DNA of 64,000 bases from Cytophagales bacterium (GTDB taxonomy: Bacteria > Bacteroidota > Bacteroidia > Cytophagales > Spirosomataceae), in the NCBI GenBank assembly GCA_024742395.1, contig JANSYO010000014.1, positions 1 to 64,000 of the forward strand, in the 5' to 3' direction. The notes below the pieces were generated by a model that made no database searches, was not told the DNA's origin, and saw nothing but the letters and a program-made list of their open reading frames with translations. A program made the translations under genes and the position numbers. Below are positions 51,678 through 60,429 of this stretch, one piece after another (positions within the stretch are counted from its first letter, which is position 1; the number at the start of each line of letters is the position of its first letter).

Positions 51678-53219
51678 TTATTCTCGTGATTCCTTTTCAT
51701 TACGTTCTTTTTCAATTTCAAACGGTATTCTTAATAAGTTGTCCTTAATAAATTTAACCGTATCGTGGCCAATACTTCCTGTCTTGTTCCAAGCTTTCCA
51801 TTCAGAAACTCCGTCATAAACTACGTGTCTTAAAAATACCAAAACACCGTTGTCATCTTTTATTTCTTGCCAATGAGGATGATTAGGGTTAAAGACTACG
51901 ATTAATTCGTAATTATCCTTTTTTTGAGCGGCAGAATCAGATATAACATAAGGGTCAAATGGTGACATATCTTCATCAGTATAAAGCTTGACAAGCAAAC
52001 TGCCAAGTTTTATAATAACAGGTTCGGATATTCGGTTTATGACGGCTTCAAGTAAGAAATCATTAGCTTTTTCTAATGCAATTTCTGGTGGTATCTCAAT
52101 ATTCTCTATTAAATCGATGGCAACTTCATTTTCCATTTCGTGATGCAAATTCCCGAGTGCAACCTCAATGGCTTTAACATCTGATATATCAACAGATTCT
52201 CGAACTCTTCTAGTTAGAGCTATTCTGACTAATTCTTTTACTTCTTCTTTAAGTTTATTTTCTAGTTCTTCTTCTTGTTCACCAGTCCAGAGTATTTGAT
52301 CTTTTGTGTGGCTAACATCAAATCCATCAATAAAAATTTCTCCAATTAGTCTTTGATTTACTAAATCATTTCTACCACCATCTTGTTCACCAAAAATTTC
52401 ACTTGGTCGATAATTTGTATTTATTACCCTTTCTGATTGTACTAAAGCAAAACCTGCTTGACCTCTGTCTCCTCTGTTTAAAACCCCTGCCCAACCTTTT
52501 ACAGGCTTTCCATCAACAATAAAATCAAATTCTTTTTTTGTTCTTTCTCCTTCAAAATTCTCTACTAATAGGCTATCTAAATTTTTCCAAGTTAGAAATT
52601 TATCCATCCATTTTATTTCCAGTTTTTCCGATAGTAAATCATAGCGGTAAATTGAAGATAAATATGACCTTACTTTTGATAATGTTCTACCGACAAAACG
52701 TCTATGCAAGTCCCAAATACGAATATTAGTGTAATGTGATTCTTTATCAACTTCATTTTCTTCAATTTCAAGAGAAATATTGCCATTTTCAATTTTTCGT
52801 ATGTCTACAGTTATCTTATATTCTTTGTTATTTCCTAGACGACTTGTAGTAACAGACCATTTATCACCTAACCAAAAGGAAGAAGTTTTAAGTCCTAACC
52901 CGTACTTGCTTCTACCAGTGTTTATTTCTGGTTTTTGACCAGTGTTAAAAGCTCTTCTTAACACTTCTTCGTTCATTCCAATAGAATTGTCTTTAATTTC
53001 GAAATAATCATCAGATAAATTTTCCCCTCTAAAATATTCTATGTCAACGAACAAAGACTCCCCATCTAGTTCTAGTTGTTCGTCTAGCTCTTCCTTGTTT
53101 TCTTCATAGGCTTGTGTTGAGTTGTCAATATATTCGGCTAATGCGTACCAAAGCTTATATGATAATCGTTTGTAAGATTCAGCAATATTTGCTGTAAAAG
53201 TTAAGTTTAGATTTTCCAT
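51678..53219 (-). CDS. MORC-like GHKL ATPase, last gene of the defence-candidate operon
   Basis: The 513 residues contain an HSP90/MORC-type GHKL ATPase: N-box AEYIDNS (E29, D32, N33), G1 KDNSIGM (D77, G81) and G2 GRSKYGLGLK (G102, G107, G109). An S5-like domain follows (about 200-330). The form YGLGLK is close to that of MORC proteins. Bacterial MORC/MutL-like ATPases are known in operons with DNA methylases and nucleases. It follows the nuclease-like gene by five bases. Confidence 0.82.
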   Translation of the reverse strand: MENLNLTFTANIAESYKRLSYKLWYALAEYIDNSTQAYEENKEELDEQLELDGESLFVDIEYFRGENLSDDYFEIKDNSIGMNEEVLRRAFNTGQKPEINTGRSKYGLGLKTSSFWLGDKWSVTTSRLGNNKEYKITVDIRKIENGNISLEIEENEVDKESHYTNIRIWDLHRRFVGRTLSKVRSYLSSIYRYDLLSEKLEIKWMDKFLTWKNLDSLLVENFEGERTKKEFDFIVDGKPVKGWAGVLNRGDRGQAGFALVQSERVINTNYRPSEIFGEQDGGRNDLVNQRLIGEIFIDGFDVSHTKDQILWTGEQEEELENKLKEEVKELVRIALTRRVRESVDISDVKAIEVALGNLHHEMENEVAIDLIENIEIPPEIALEKANDFLLEAVINRISEPVIIKLGSLLVKLYTDEDMSPFDPYVISDSAAQKKDNYELIVVFNPNHPHWQEIKDDNGVLVFLRHVVYDGVSEWKAWNKTGSIGHDTVKFIKDNLLRIPFEIEKERNEKESRE

Positions 53220-53224
53220 ATTAC

Positions 53225-54013
53225 CTAGTTTTCTTTAATGTAATACTCATTATTATCTGATTTTATAAGAAAGTATTTCTTATTGATATTTAATGGGTTT
53301 TGTCCTTTTGGAATTAAATATGTGGTATTACCAGAGTTAAGCCTTTCCCATTTAGTTTTCCTTCCATTATCTATGAGAATTATTTCTTCGCCATTATCAA
53401 TATTTAGTATTTTGGGTGAAGATACAATTAGCATATTAGCAGGATATTTAGGGAACTTACATCTTGATCGAGCAATTTCAATTATAGGGTACTCTCCGTC
53501 TATTCTGTAAGCTTCAACACCATCAGGATGGTCGAACATACCAAATACTAAAATACCTGTCCTTGGAAAACTCTTCGCTTCATCTGCCCATTTGGGATAT
53601 TCATCTACCATTACCAATACTCCTGGGTCATCTTGAAGGATTAATTTTTTTAAACTATTCTCACATAAATCAGAGTTTTTACTAACTAGATAAGTTGAAA
53701 TTTCTGTAGCATTATATCTTCCATTTGAAAATACTCGTATTTGCGTTTCTGTGTGCCCTTTAAATGGTTTTTTAGCAAGTTCAACTTCAATAACATACCA
53801 TCTACTGTAGTCTTTTTTAATTAGACATAGGTCTGGTTGACTTGATTCACCATTATACTCAATAGTTTTTTTTAGAGGTAATGTATAATATTCTGGGAAC
53901 ACATCTTCAGAGCGGGCAATAATTGTCCTTTCTAAAGTGTCTTCAACGTATGTGCCTGGTTCAAATTCTTCATACCAATCGTCTAATATTAATAATTTTG
54001 ATTTCCCTTTCAT
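53225..54013 (-). CDS. Predicted PD-(D/E)XK-like nuclease component
   Basis: The 262 residues contain S-Q-P-D61 and, fifteen residues on, E76-V-E78 with K81 following (WYVIEVELAKK). This resembles the D...ExK core of restriction-like nucleases, but the canonical lysine position is glutamate, so the assignment is tentative. The C-terminal half is beta-rich. It overlaps the methyltransferase gene by four bases. Confidence 0.55.
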   Translation of the reverse strand: MKGKSKLLILDDWYEEFEPGTYVEDTLERTIIARSEDVFPEYYTLPLKKTIEYNGESSQPDLCLIKKDYSRWYVIEVELAKKPFKGHTETQIRVFSNGRYNATEISTYLVSKNSDLCENSLKKLILQDDPGVLVMVDEYPKWADEAKSFPRTGILVFGMFDHPDGVEAYRIDGEYPIIEIARSRCKFPKYPANMLIVSSPKILNIDNGEEIILIDNGRKTKWERLNSGNTTYLIPKGQNPLNINKKYFLIKSDNNEYYIKEN

Positions 54014-55266
54014 ACTTTAGCTCCCATAAAATGTTTTGTACTTTCTTTAATCATTTCATAAGTCAGAACTGATTTCCCATTCAATCGGTTGTTGTTCTCT
54101 AATGGGTTAATATCTGAAAGGATTACAATTCTATCAGTGGCAGTTGCTTTCCCTTTTGTCTCTCCCCAAATTCTTGTTGTTTTATCTACACCTTGAATGT
54201 AATCTGAAAATATCCAAACATTTTTGAATAGTTTATTTTCCTTTACCATTAAGGCAAAATCTCGAGCTAATGGAATCACACTATCTTTAGACTTTGCGAC
54301 ATCTCCAATCACAAAAACAGCTACGCCATCAGGTTTGAGCATTTTTTTAAATTCAGTCAATGTTTTTTTTGAAAATTGAACCCATTGGTTAATATTCAAA
54401 TCATCATCTAATTTTTCTGAAATTTCGATTGGGTCAGAATTTAAAAACCAAGAACGAATCCAATTTTGTTTGGCATAATTTACAATTCCCAAATAGGGTG
54501 GAGAAGTAAGTAATAAATCTACTTTTCCTTGATATTTTTTTAGTTCTTCTGATTTTGAAATTTCTTTAGCATCACATTCGGTAATAAATGCTTCCTGTTT
54601 TGGCGATTTATGTTTGCCAAATATTCTTTCAACTTTTTCTTTTAAAATATCAAAGACATTACGGTTTACACGTTTCAGCTCTTTGGTTTGGACAAAACGT
54701 CTAACATATTCAGGCGACATACTGAAAGTATTCGGCATACTTATGGAAAGATATCCAGAAGTTCCGTCTTTTCTTTCTCCACCGTGCATAATACCCAAAA
54801 CTGCACCAATTAAAAATTGGTCTATTTTGCAGGAAGATGTTAAAAGTTCATCTTTTAAATAACAAAGTTGAGCAATCGTGCCTTGATGAAAAATTAAATG
54901 AATTTCATCCGATTCTGCTTGTGCCTCTGGAAGATAAAGTGCGTAGTCATATTCACTCTCTAAATCATCAATTCTAGAGATAACATCACTTTTTTTAAGG
55001 AAGTGACTTTTAGCCTTGCTTAAGGCCAATGCAATTGGGTTTAGGTCAGAACCAAAAGATTTTCTATTTAATAATCTACTTTCTAGAATTGTTGTTCCTC
55101 GCCCTGAAAAAGGGTCAAATACTAAATCATTTTCATCTGTAAAATATTTAATGAAATAATTAGCTAATGACGGAGGGAATGCTCCCAAATAAGAACAAAG
55201 AGAATGTAAAGGGTCTGAATCGCTTTTATCAGCCCAAGGAGTTACAAAAACTTTCTCTTCAATCAT
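54010..55266 (-). CDS. Site-specific DNA methyltransferase (predicted N4-cytosine or N6-adenine)
   Basis: The 418 residues have motif I at 50-59 (FDPFSGRGTT), SDLNPIA after it, and the catalytic motif IV TSPPY at 254-258. SPPY is commonest in N4-cytosine enzymes. About 190 residues between the motifs may hold target recognition. A late VFVIGDVAKS strand completes the fold. The start overlaps the ATPase gene upstream by four bases (ATGA). Confidence 0.85.
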   Translation of the reverse strand: MIEEKVFVTPWADKSDSDPLHSLCSYLGAFPPSLANYFIKYFTDENDLVFDPFSGRGTTILESRLLNRKSFGSDLNPIALALSKAKSHFLKKSDVISRIDDLESEYDYALYLPEAQAESDEIHLIFHQGTIAQLCYLKDELLTSSCKIDQFLIGAVLGIMHGGERKDGTSGYLSISMPNTFSMSPEYVRRFVQTKELKRVNRNVFDILKEKVERIFGKHKSPKQEAFITECDAKEISKSEELKKYQGKVDLLLTSPPYLGIVNYAKQNWIRSWFLNSDPIEISEKLDDDLNINQWVQFSKKTLTEFKKMLKPDGVAVFVIGDVAKSKDSVIPLARDFALMVKENKLFKNVWIFSDYIQGVDKTTRIWGETKGKATATDRIVILSDINPLENNNRLNGKSVLTYEMIKESTKHFMGAKV

Positions 55267-57518
55267 ATTTCAACATTTTCAAGTTCAACACTTTCAATGA
55301 TTATCGATTCAAAGAAATCATTAATCATTCCGCACACAGTTTCACTCGCATTCCTTAATTCAGATTCTTTGATTTTCTCATATGATTCAGTAGGTATTTC
55401 GTCATCATCTTTTGTTAATATGGTTTCAGGGTTGTTTTTGTCAAGCACAAAAGCGTGAAAAGAAATATGTTCTAAATATTTGTTTTTAATGTTTTGAACA
55501 GCATCTTCATTTTTTCGTTGTGCACGTTCAACAAGTCTTTGGAGGTTCTTATTTTCTTCTGACACATAAATCACTACTTCGTCTTGGTCACTAACAACAC
55601 TTGCAACGCTATGCTCATTCCAATTGTTTTCTTCAAAAAACGGATGGTCCTCACCAATAAAATCAACCCTAATATTTGGAGATTTGTTTTTACCTTTACC
55701 ATCATCACCCGAATTTTCAGGTCTTTCAACAATTTCTATTTCAACTGAATCAGAAAAAGACCTTTGTCCTATAGGTCTCAACTCCAATGTTATTTTTCCT
55801 TTGTCACCAATTTCAACATCTTCATTAGTTTTGAAATAGGCAATTCCATAACCGTTTTTTAAATTTGCAGTCCCCTGATATGAACCAATAGACTGAGGTT
55901 CGATAAAGGCCGCAAACGTTTCTGGTTGTTTGACATAGTTAGGATAAGCGTCAGTACTGAACTTTATTGAAAATGACTTATTTGCATAAACTTCTTTTGG
56001 TGAACTACTAGTTATTTCAAAGAAAGTTGGTGGGTCTTCAAATGGAATTTCAGGTAATTTTTTTGTTGGTGAGCTTTCACCAACGGTTGAAGTTGTTACA
56101 GAAGTCCCGCTACCTGTATTTTGTAGATAAGTGTTTATCCTTCTAGCTAATCTTTTCTTTAAGCTATCTAGTACCTGCGTATCATCTTTCGTAAAATATC
56201 GCTGTTTTCTTTCCTTGTCAAGTAGTTGGAGTCTATCATCTTCTTTTAGAGTATCAACAGTTAGTTTCTTCAATTCTTCTACAATTGAAGTATCTTTTAA
56301 AGATTCTCTTGTGCTACTAAACAATTGTCTTTTAGAATCATTGTCAAGATAATCAGTTTCTATGTGAACTATTAAATACCTGTCTAGATAAGGCAGTTTT
56401 AAGTCGTTTTTAATAAGGCCGTTTCCTAAAGTTCCTTGCTTTTGACCGTTATGAGTTATAACAATTGGGTTTGAAACACTTGCGTAATGTTTAATTCTTT
56501 CTCTTGGGTCCTTTCCTAACGTGTTCAGAACCCACCAATAAATTGTAACCTTACCAGTTTTAAATGTTAAGGTAACTTGATTGTGATATTCTCTGTTTTC
56601 CGTATATGTAAGTAGTCTGTTATTTCCAGTAACAGTTCTGTTATCCGTTTTCCCTTTTCTGCGGTCAGAAATAGTAAATGGGATAACTGGGTCAAACATA
56701 TAATTATGAGCTAAATACCAAAGACCTCTTTGTGGTGCAGTCATACTACCACTATATTTTCCCAAATCCATTAATACGTGACGAACTAAAGTTCCAGGCT
56801 CAAAAGTCTCATCATCTATTTCTGCTGTGAATGGTTGTCCAGTTGTTCTGTCGACCATATACTCATACCATTCGTGTTTATCCTTATCAATATCACCAGG
56901 GTTTATTCGAACGATAGTAAATGAAACTTTACTTTTCTTTCGTTCATCTTTTTTTAAATAAGGTTTTGAAATAATGATTGTATAATTATTGTATGCTAGT
57001 GCTGTTGAACCGCCTTGTCCAAATGCACCCATCAAATGAAGTTTTCCAATCTTGTTACTTCCGTTAAGGTCTAAAATTGTCTTTGAGAAATCTTCAGGTT
57101 CTAATCCTATGCCTTTATCACGTATTTCTACAGTAGGTTTAGATTCCTTTCCAGAATCATATAATGTGACTTGAACTTTATCCGACAAATCATCAATTTT
57201 CTTATCTCTTGCAGATTTTATTTTGGAAATTTTTCCATCTTCAATACCAAACCAATTTTCAGCTGCTTTTCTTGGAGAACGAAACCCTTCTGGTTCTCCC
57301 TGATTTTTCCATTCTTTTTCTAACACAGCGTCTATTGCGTTTGTAATTCTTTCAGTTACTCCAGCTGCTGGGTCAGTTCCAATATTGATTGTTGCTAGGT
57401 TATTTCTCCGTTTACCTACATTTTCCCAGAGCATTTTACTTGCTCCAATCTTTTTGAGAATGTTGGTTACTTCCTTTGGGGTATATGCCAAAATCAGCTC
57501 TTTAAAAATTTCTTCCAT
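55263..57518 (-). CDS. Large GHKL ATPase of the defence-candidate operon
   Basis: The 751 residues contain an HATPase_c_3-type domain with N-box E56-RIT-N60-AI-D63, G1 RDKGIGL (D134, G136, G138) and G2 GAFGQGGS (G164, G167, G169). A transducer-like S5 part follows to about 440, then a linker, a beta-sandwich (about 500-620) and a unique C-terminal domain of about 130 residues. The ATP-binding residues are intact. It is only distantly like the second ATPase in this operon, so this is not a recent duplication. Confidence 0.82.
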   Translation of the reverse strand: MEEIFKELILAYTPKEVTNILKKIGASKMLWENVGKRRNNLATINIGTDPAAGVTERITNAIDAVLEKEWKNQGEPEGFRSPRKAAENWFGIEDGKISKIKSARDKKIDDLSDKVQVTLYDSGKESKPTVEIRDKGIGLEPEDFSKTILDLNGSNKIGKLHLMGAFGQGGSTALAYNNYTIIISKPYLKKDERKKSKVSFTIVRINPGDIDKDKHEWYEYMVDRTTGQPFTAEIDDETFEPGTLVRHVLMDLGKYSGSMTAPQRGLWYLAHNYMFDPVIPFTISDRRKGKTDNRTVTGNNRLLTYTENREYHNQVTLTFKTGKVTIYWWVLNTLGKDPRERIKHYASVSNPIVITHNGQKQGTLGNGLIKNDLKLPYLDRYLIVHIETDYLDNDSKRQLFSSTRESLKDTSIVEELKKLTVDTLKEDDRLQLLDKERKQRYFTKDDTQVLDSLKKRLARRINTYLQNTGSGTSVTTSTVGESSPTKKLPEIPFEDPPTFFEITSSSPKEVYANKSFSIKFSTDAYPNYVKQPETFAAFIEPQSIGSYQGTANLKNGYGIAYFKTNEDVEIGDKGKITLELRPIGQRSFSDSVEIEIVERPENSGDDGKGKNKSPNIRVDFIGEDHPFFEENNWNEHSVASVVSDQDEVVIYVSEENKNLQRLVERAQRKNEDAVQNIKNKYLEHISFHAFVLDKNNPETILTKDDDEIPTESYEKIKESELRNASETVCGMINDFFESIIIESVELENVEI

Positions 57519-57519
57519 A

Positions 57520-57750
57520 TTAAAAATTGAATGATTCGGTGTTGCTCTTTAGATTCTTTTTATATAAAGTTTCCATTGTTTTTAGTTCTTCCTTAATCGC
57601 CTTGACCATTTTATTCAAGTCTTCTTCGTTGTATTCATAGTTGTTGACATTTGAGCATTTGGAAAGACTTCTTATTCCTTTCAGAATATTGTCTACTCTT
57701 CTAGAAGCAACTCTTTTAAATCGGTCTTTTTTTAGTTCAGAGTTATCCAT
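57520..57750 (-). CDS. Small helical protein, first gene of the defence-candidate operon
   Basis: The 76 residues are strongly charged and helical: DRFKRVASRRVDNILKGIRS, SKCSNVNNYEYNEEDLNKM, KAIKEELKTME. I recall similar small proteins beside DNA methyltransferase genes in phage and defence contexts, without known function. One base separates it from the ATPase gene. Confidence 0.65.
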   Translation of the reverse strand: MDNSELKKDRFKRVASRRVDNILKGIRSLSKCSNVNNYEYNEEDLNKMVKAIKEELKTMETLYKKNLKSNTESFNF

Positions 57751-57830
57751 TGTATTAGATTTCTGTTATTATGTAGTTGCAAATATAGGATTATATACTA
57801 CATTATTATAAATATAGTAACGTTTTTTAG

Positions 57831-57930
57831 AGCGTTGGCAAAAAACAACTCTTTTGGTTTTTTCAGATTTGGGCTTTCGGGTCGGCAAAAACCAAATGTG
57901 CTGTTTTTGCGGTTGGCTTTTCTTGTATGC
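57831..57930. repeat. Inverted repeat at the head of the defence cassette
   Basis: GGCAAAAAACA...TTTTGGTTTTTT (57837 onward) pairs roughly with GGCAAAAACCA...CTGTTTTTGC (about 57883-57910). It also holds the right copy of the direct repeat described at 51578. It lies between the 76-residue gene and the cassette boundary CCGCACAAC (57930-57938) and may carry the promoter or a regulatory hairpin. Confidence 0.5.
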
Positions 57931-57940
57931 CGCACAACAG

Positions 57941-57971
57941 CGATATATCAGGACATATGTCTGATATATCG
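57941..57971. other. 31-bp palindrome at a cassette junction, L4
   Basis: CGATATATCAG-G-ACATATGT-CTGATATATCG, the exact reverse of the palindrome at 29743. It adjoins CCGCACAAC (57930-57938), which is complementary to GTTGTGCGG at 51542-51550. Confidence 0.7.
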
Positions 57972-57983
57972 CAAATATTTTAT

Positions 57984-58110
57984 CTAATCTAAGAGGTTTT
58001 TAATTACTGTAAAAGTATAAACTGTTACAGGTGTATGTATTTCTTTAAAGGTAGAATTAAAGAGGTCTTCCAAAACTTGAATCCGTCTTTCATCTACTCC
58101 ATCTATTCCA
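57984..58110 (-). pseudogene. Decayed 3' end of a tyrosine recombinase, copy L4
   Basis: On the minus strand one frame is open: VDERRIQVLEDLFNSTFK, EIHTPVTVYTFTVIKNLLD, TAG at 57984-57986. These positions match DLRYIQ, LGHxSSKTTEIYTHV and the C-terminus of tyrosine recombinases, with key residues lost. The rest of the gap to 58258 shows nothing I can support. Confidence 0.65.
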
Positions 58111-58258
58111 TAGTTTGAGGCTTTGGGGCGGTGAATAGAGTATCCGAATTAAATTCTTTTTTTCTTCTCGGCATAGCCTATCTTAAATGTGATTTAATAA
58201 CAATTCAGCTAATGTAGAAGATTTATTGACGGTATGCGTGTTTTATTAAAGCACAGTT

Positions 58259-59788
58259 TTACCTGTCCACTTTCCCATACGTTACGCCTTCCCAGCTGTC
58301 TGTTCTGAAAGGTGTCATGGGCAAGCCATCGCGGTTATACATATTGCATTTTGGGTTGTTAGCCCAGGCATAACGAACGGCAACGGGGTTCTTGACACTT
58401 TCGCTGGAGATTTCCATTTGATTGTTGGAAATGATTTTGCCTTCTGCCCAAACAAACTTTTTGTCGGCTCCCGCAATGGCAAAGCCTTGTGGTTCTCTGA
58501 TATCAAAAGAATAAAGTCCCTGGCCCACACTGTCAAAAGTCAAAAGTATTTTGTCTCCCTTAACTTCCATTGATTTATACCTTGGTCCCTCATAAATGAT
58601 GTTCTTATGATAATCTCTTGCCAGGGCAATTCTGACCAGGCGGTCTGCCACTGTTTGTTTGTTTCTGGGATGGATGTCCCTGCCTTCTCCCAGGTCAATA
58701 ATCACGGCTTCTCCTACATTTGATAGTTTATCTTTGGTCATGGTTTGGGCTTCACGCAGCTCGGCCCAGCCACTTTCTTCCGGTTGGTCAGATTCTGCCA
58801 TAAAATCTGCTAACTGCACATAATAGAAAGGGAAATCGCCTTGTTTCCATTCATTACGCCAGTTCTGAATCATTAGAGGAAAGAGGTCTCTATACTGATA
58901 AGAACGCCCTGTATTGGCTTCTCCCTGATACCAGATCACTCCTTTGATGCCGTAACCAATGGTAGGGTGTAAAACGCCGTTGTAAATATTGGCCGGACGA
59001 TGATTTCCTGTCAATAAATTACCTGGTTTTCTTGGCATAGCTTCTTCTCTGTTGCCCGCCTTCCATTCTTCCATGGATGCATTCCACTTTTTTAATTCTT
59101 CTTCGTAGTTATACGTTTGTTCTAACTTTTTCCATGAAGACATGAGTGCAGAATAATTCTTATCGGATTCCAAAACGTCTCTGTTAACCCATGCTTCTGC
59201 GGCAGAGCCGCCCCAGGCGTTATCAATAAGGCCTATAGGTACATCTAAAGCATGGTGTAAACGCTGGCCGAAGAAATAGCCAATGGCAGAAAAGTCTGGT
59301 GTGGTTTCAGGACTGGCGGCCTCCCATGCTCCATTGAAATCATCCTGAGGCATAGATGTGCCCACTTGCGGAACGCTGATTAGTCGAATTTTTGGGTAAT
59401 TAGACGTGGCAATGGCTAGCTCACCGCTGTTGGTGTTTCTTAAAGACCATTGCATGTTTGATTGTCCGGAGCAAATCCATACTTCGCCCACCAAAACATC
59501 TTCAAAAAAGAATTTCGAATGATCGCCCTGGATATACATTTTATACGGGCCACCAGCCGGTATTGGCTTCAGGAGTACACGCCAGGCTCCTTTGGTATCT
59601 GCGATGGTGGTATGGCATTGACCATTAATTTCTACGGTGATTTTTTCATTTGGTTTTGCCCGGCCCCAAACAGGATTGTCCTGCTTTTGCTGCAAGACCA
59701 TGTGGTCGCCAAAAATGGAAGGTAGTTTAATTTGTGCCTGTACCTGAAAGGCTAACAGGACAGCACAAACGAAAGAGAAAAATTTCAT
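58259..59788 (-). CDS. Sialate O-acetylesterase
   Basis: The 509 residues start with a signal peptide (ending QVQA). The N-terminal beta domain is LPSIFGDHMVLQQKQDNPVW, the nucleophile lies in CSGQSNMQWSL, and the SASA core has VIWYQGEANTG and a late GRDIHPRNKQTVADRL with the catalytic D-x-x-H. It removes O-acetyl groups from sialic acids or related glycans in the periplasm. Confidence 0.92.
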   Translation of the reverse strand: MKFFSFVCAVLLAFQVQAQIKLPSIFGDHMVLQQKQDNPVWGRAKPNEKITVEINGQCHTTIADTKGAWRVLLKPIPAGGPYKMYIQGDHSKFFFEDVLVGEVWICSGQSNMQWSLRNTNSGELAIATSNYPKIRLISVPQVGTSMPQDDFNGAWEAASPETTPDFSAIGYFFGQRLHHALDVPIGLIDNAWGGSAAEAWVNRDVLESDKNYSALMSSWKKLEQTYNYEEELKKWNASMEEWKAGNREEAMPRKPGNLLTGNHRPANIYNGVLHPTIGYGIKGVIWYQGEANTGRSYQYRDLFPLMIQNWRNEWKQGDFPFYYVQLADFMAESDQPEESGWAELREAQTMTKDKLSNVGEAVIIDLGEGRDIHPRNKQTVADRLVRIALARDYHKNIIYEGPRYKSMEVKGDKILLTFDSVGQGLYSFDIREPQGFAIAGADKKFVWAEGKIISNNQMEISSESVKNPVAVRYAWANNPKCNMYNRDGLPMTPFRTDSWEGVTYGKVDR

Positions 59789-60012
59789 CAGGATGGTGTT
59801 AATAGGGTTGAATGAGTGAATTAATTATTCACGGCTATTCTAATATACCAGTTTAAATGAAATGACTTTTAAAAAATAGACGAAAAGCGAATGATGATCA
59901 ATAGATCAATGAAGTGTATATACCTGTGCGGCAAACTGAATGCGGTATTTGAAAATTCAAAGCAGATAATTTATTCATACAACCTGAGCCTCTTCTTTTA
60001 CATTTACTGAAT

Positions 60013-60426
60013 ATGAAGAAGATACCGGGCATACTTTTATTCGTGACTCTGGCTTTTAGTTGTCAGCAAATTTATACCTCTCCCCAAAAGTTGATTGGCA
60101 AATGGGATAATACCTATTATGTACAAACTTTAGACTCTACCGGCAAATGGAGTGACTGGACGCTGATAAATACTTTCGCAGCCTTGCCGCAATTAGAATT
60201 TACCTCGGAGGGAAAAATCCTTTGGGATGGCAAGCCTTCAACTTCTTGTTGCACTTATTTAAGCTACGCTTTAAAAGGCAATAAAATTCATTTGAGTGAT
60301 CCGGCCGCTTCAGATGCATTATGCAATTGTGCCGCCTGCGATGTCTGGGAAATTGAAAAACTCACTGATGAAATCTTAGAAATTGACATGTGTTATTCTA
60401 AGGTTCGGTATAGTAGAGCTAAATAG
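60013..60426 (+). CDS. Small lipoprotein, lipocalin-like
   Basis: The 137 residues have a lipobox LAFSC. The sequence KLIGKWDNTYYVQTLDSTGK and following strands resemble lipocalin-like domains, and CC, CNCAAC and a late MC give several cysteines. The function is unknown. The stop is three bases from the end of the convergent FG-GAP gene. Confidence 0.65.
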   Translation: MKKIPGILLFVTLAFSCQQIYTSPQKLIGKWDNTYYVQTLDSTGKWSDWTLINTFAALPQLEFTSEGKILWDGKPSTSCCTYLSYALKGNKIHLSDPAASDALCNCAACDVWEIEKLTDEILEIDMCYSKVRYSRAK

Positions 60427-60429
60427 CCT

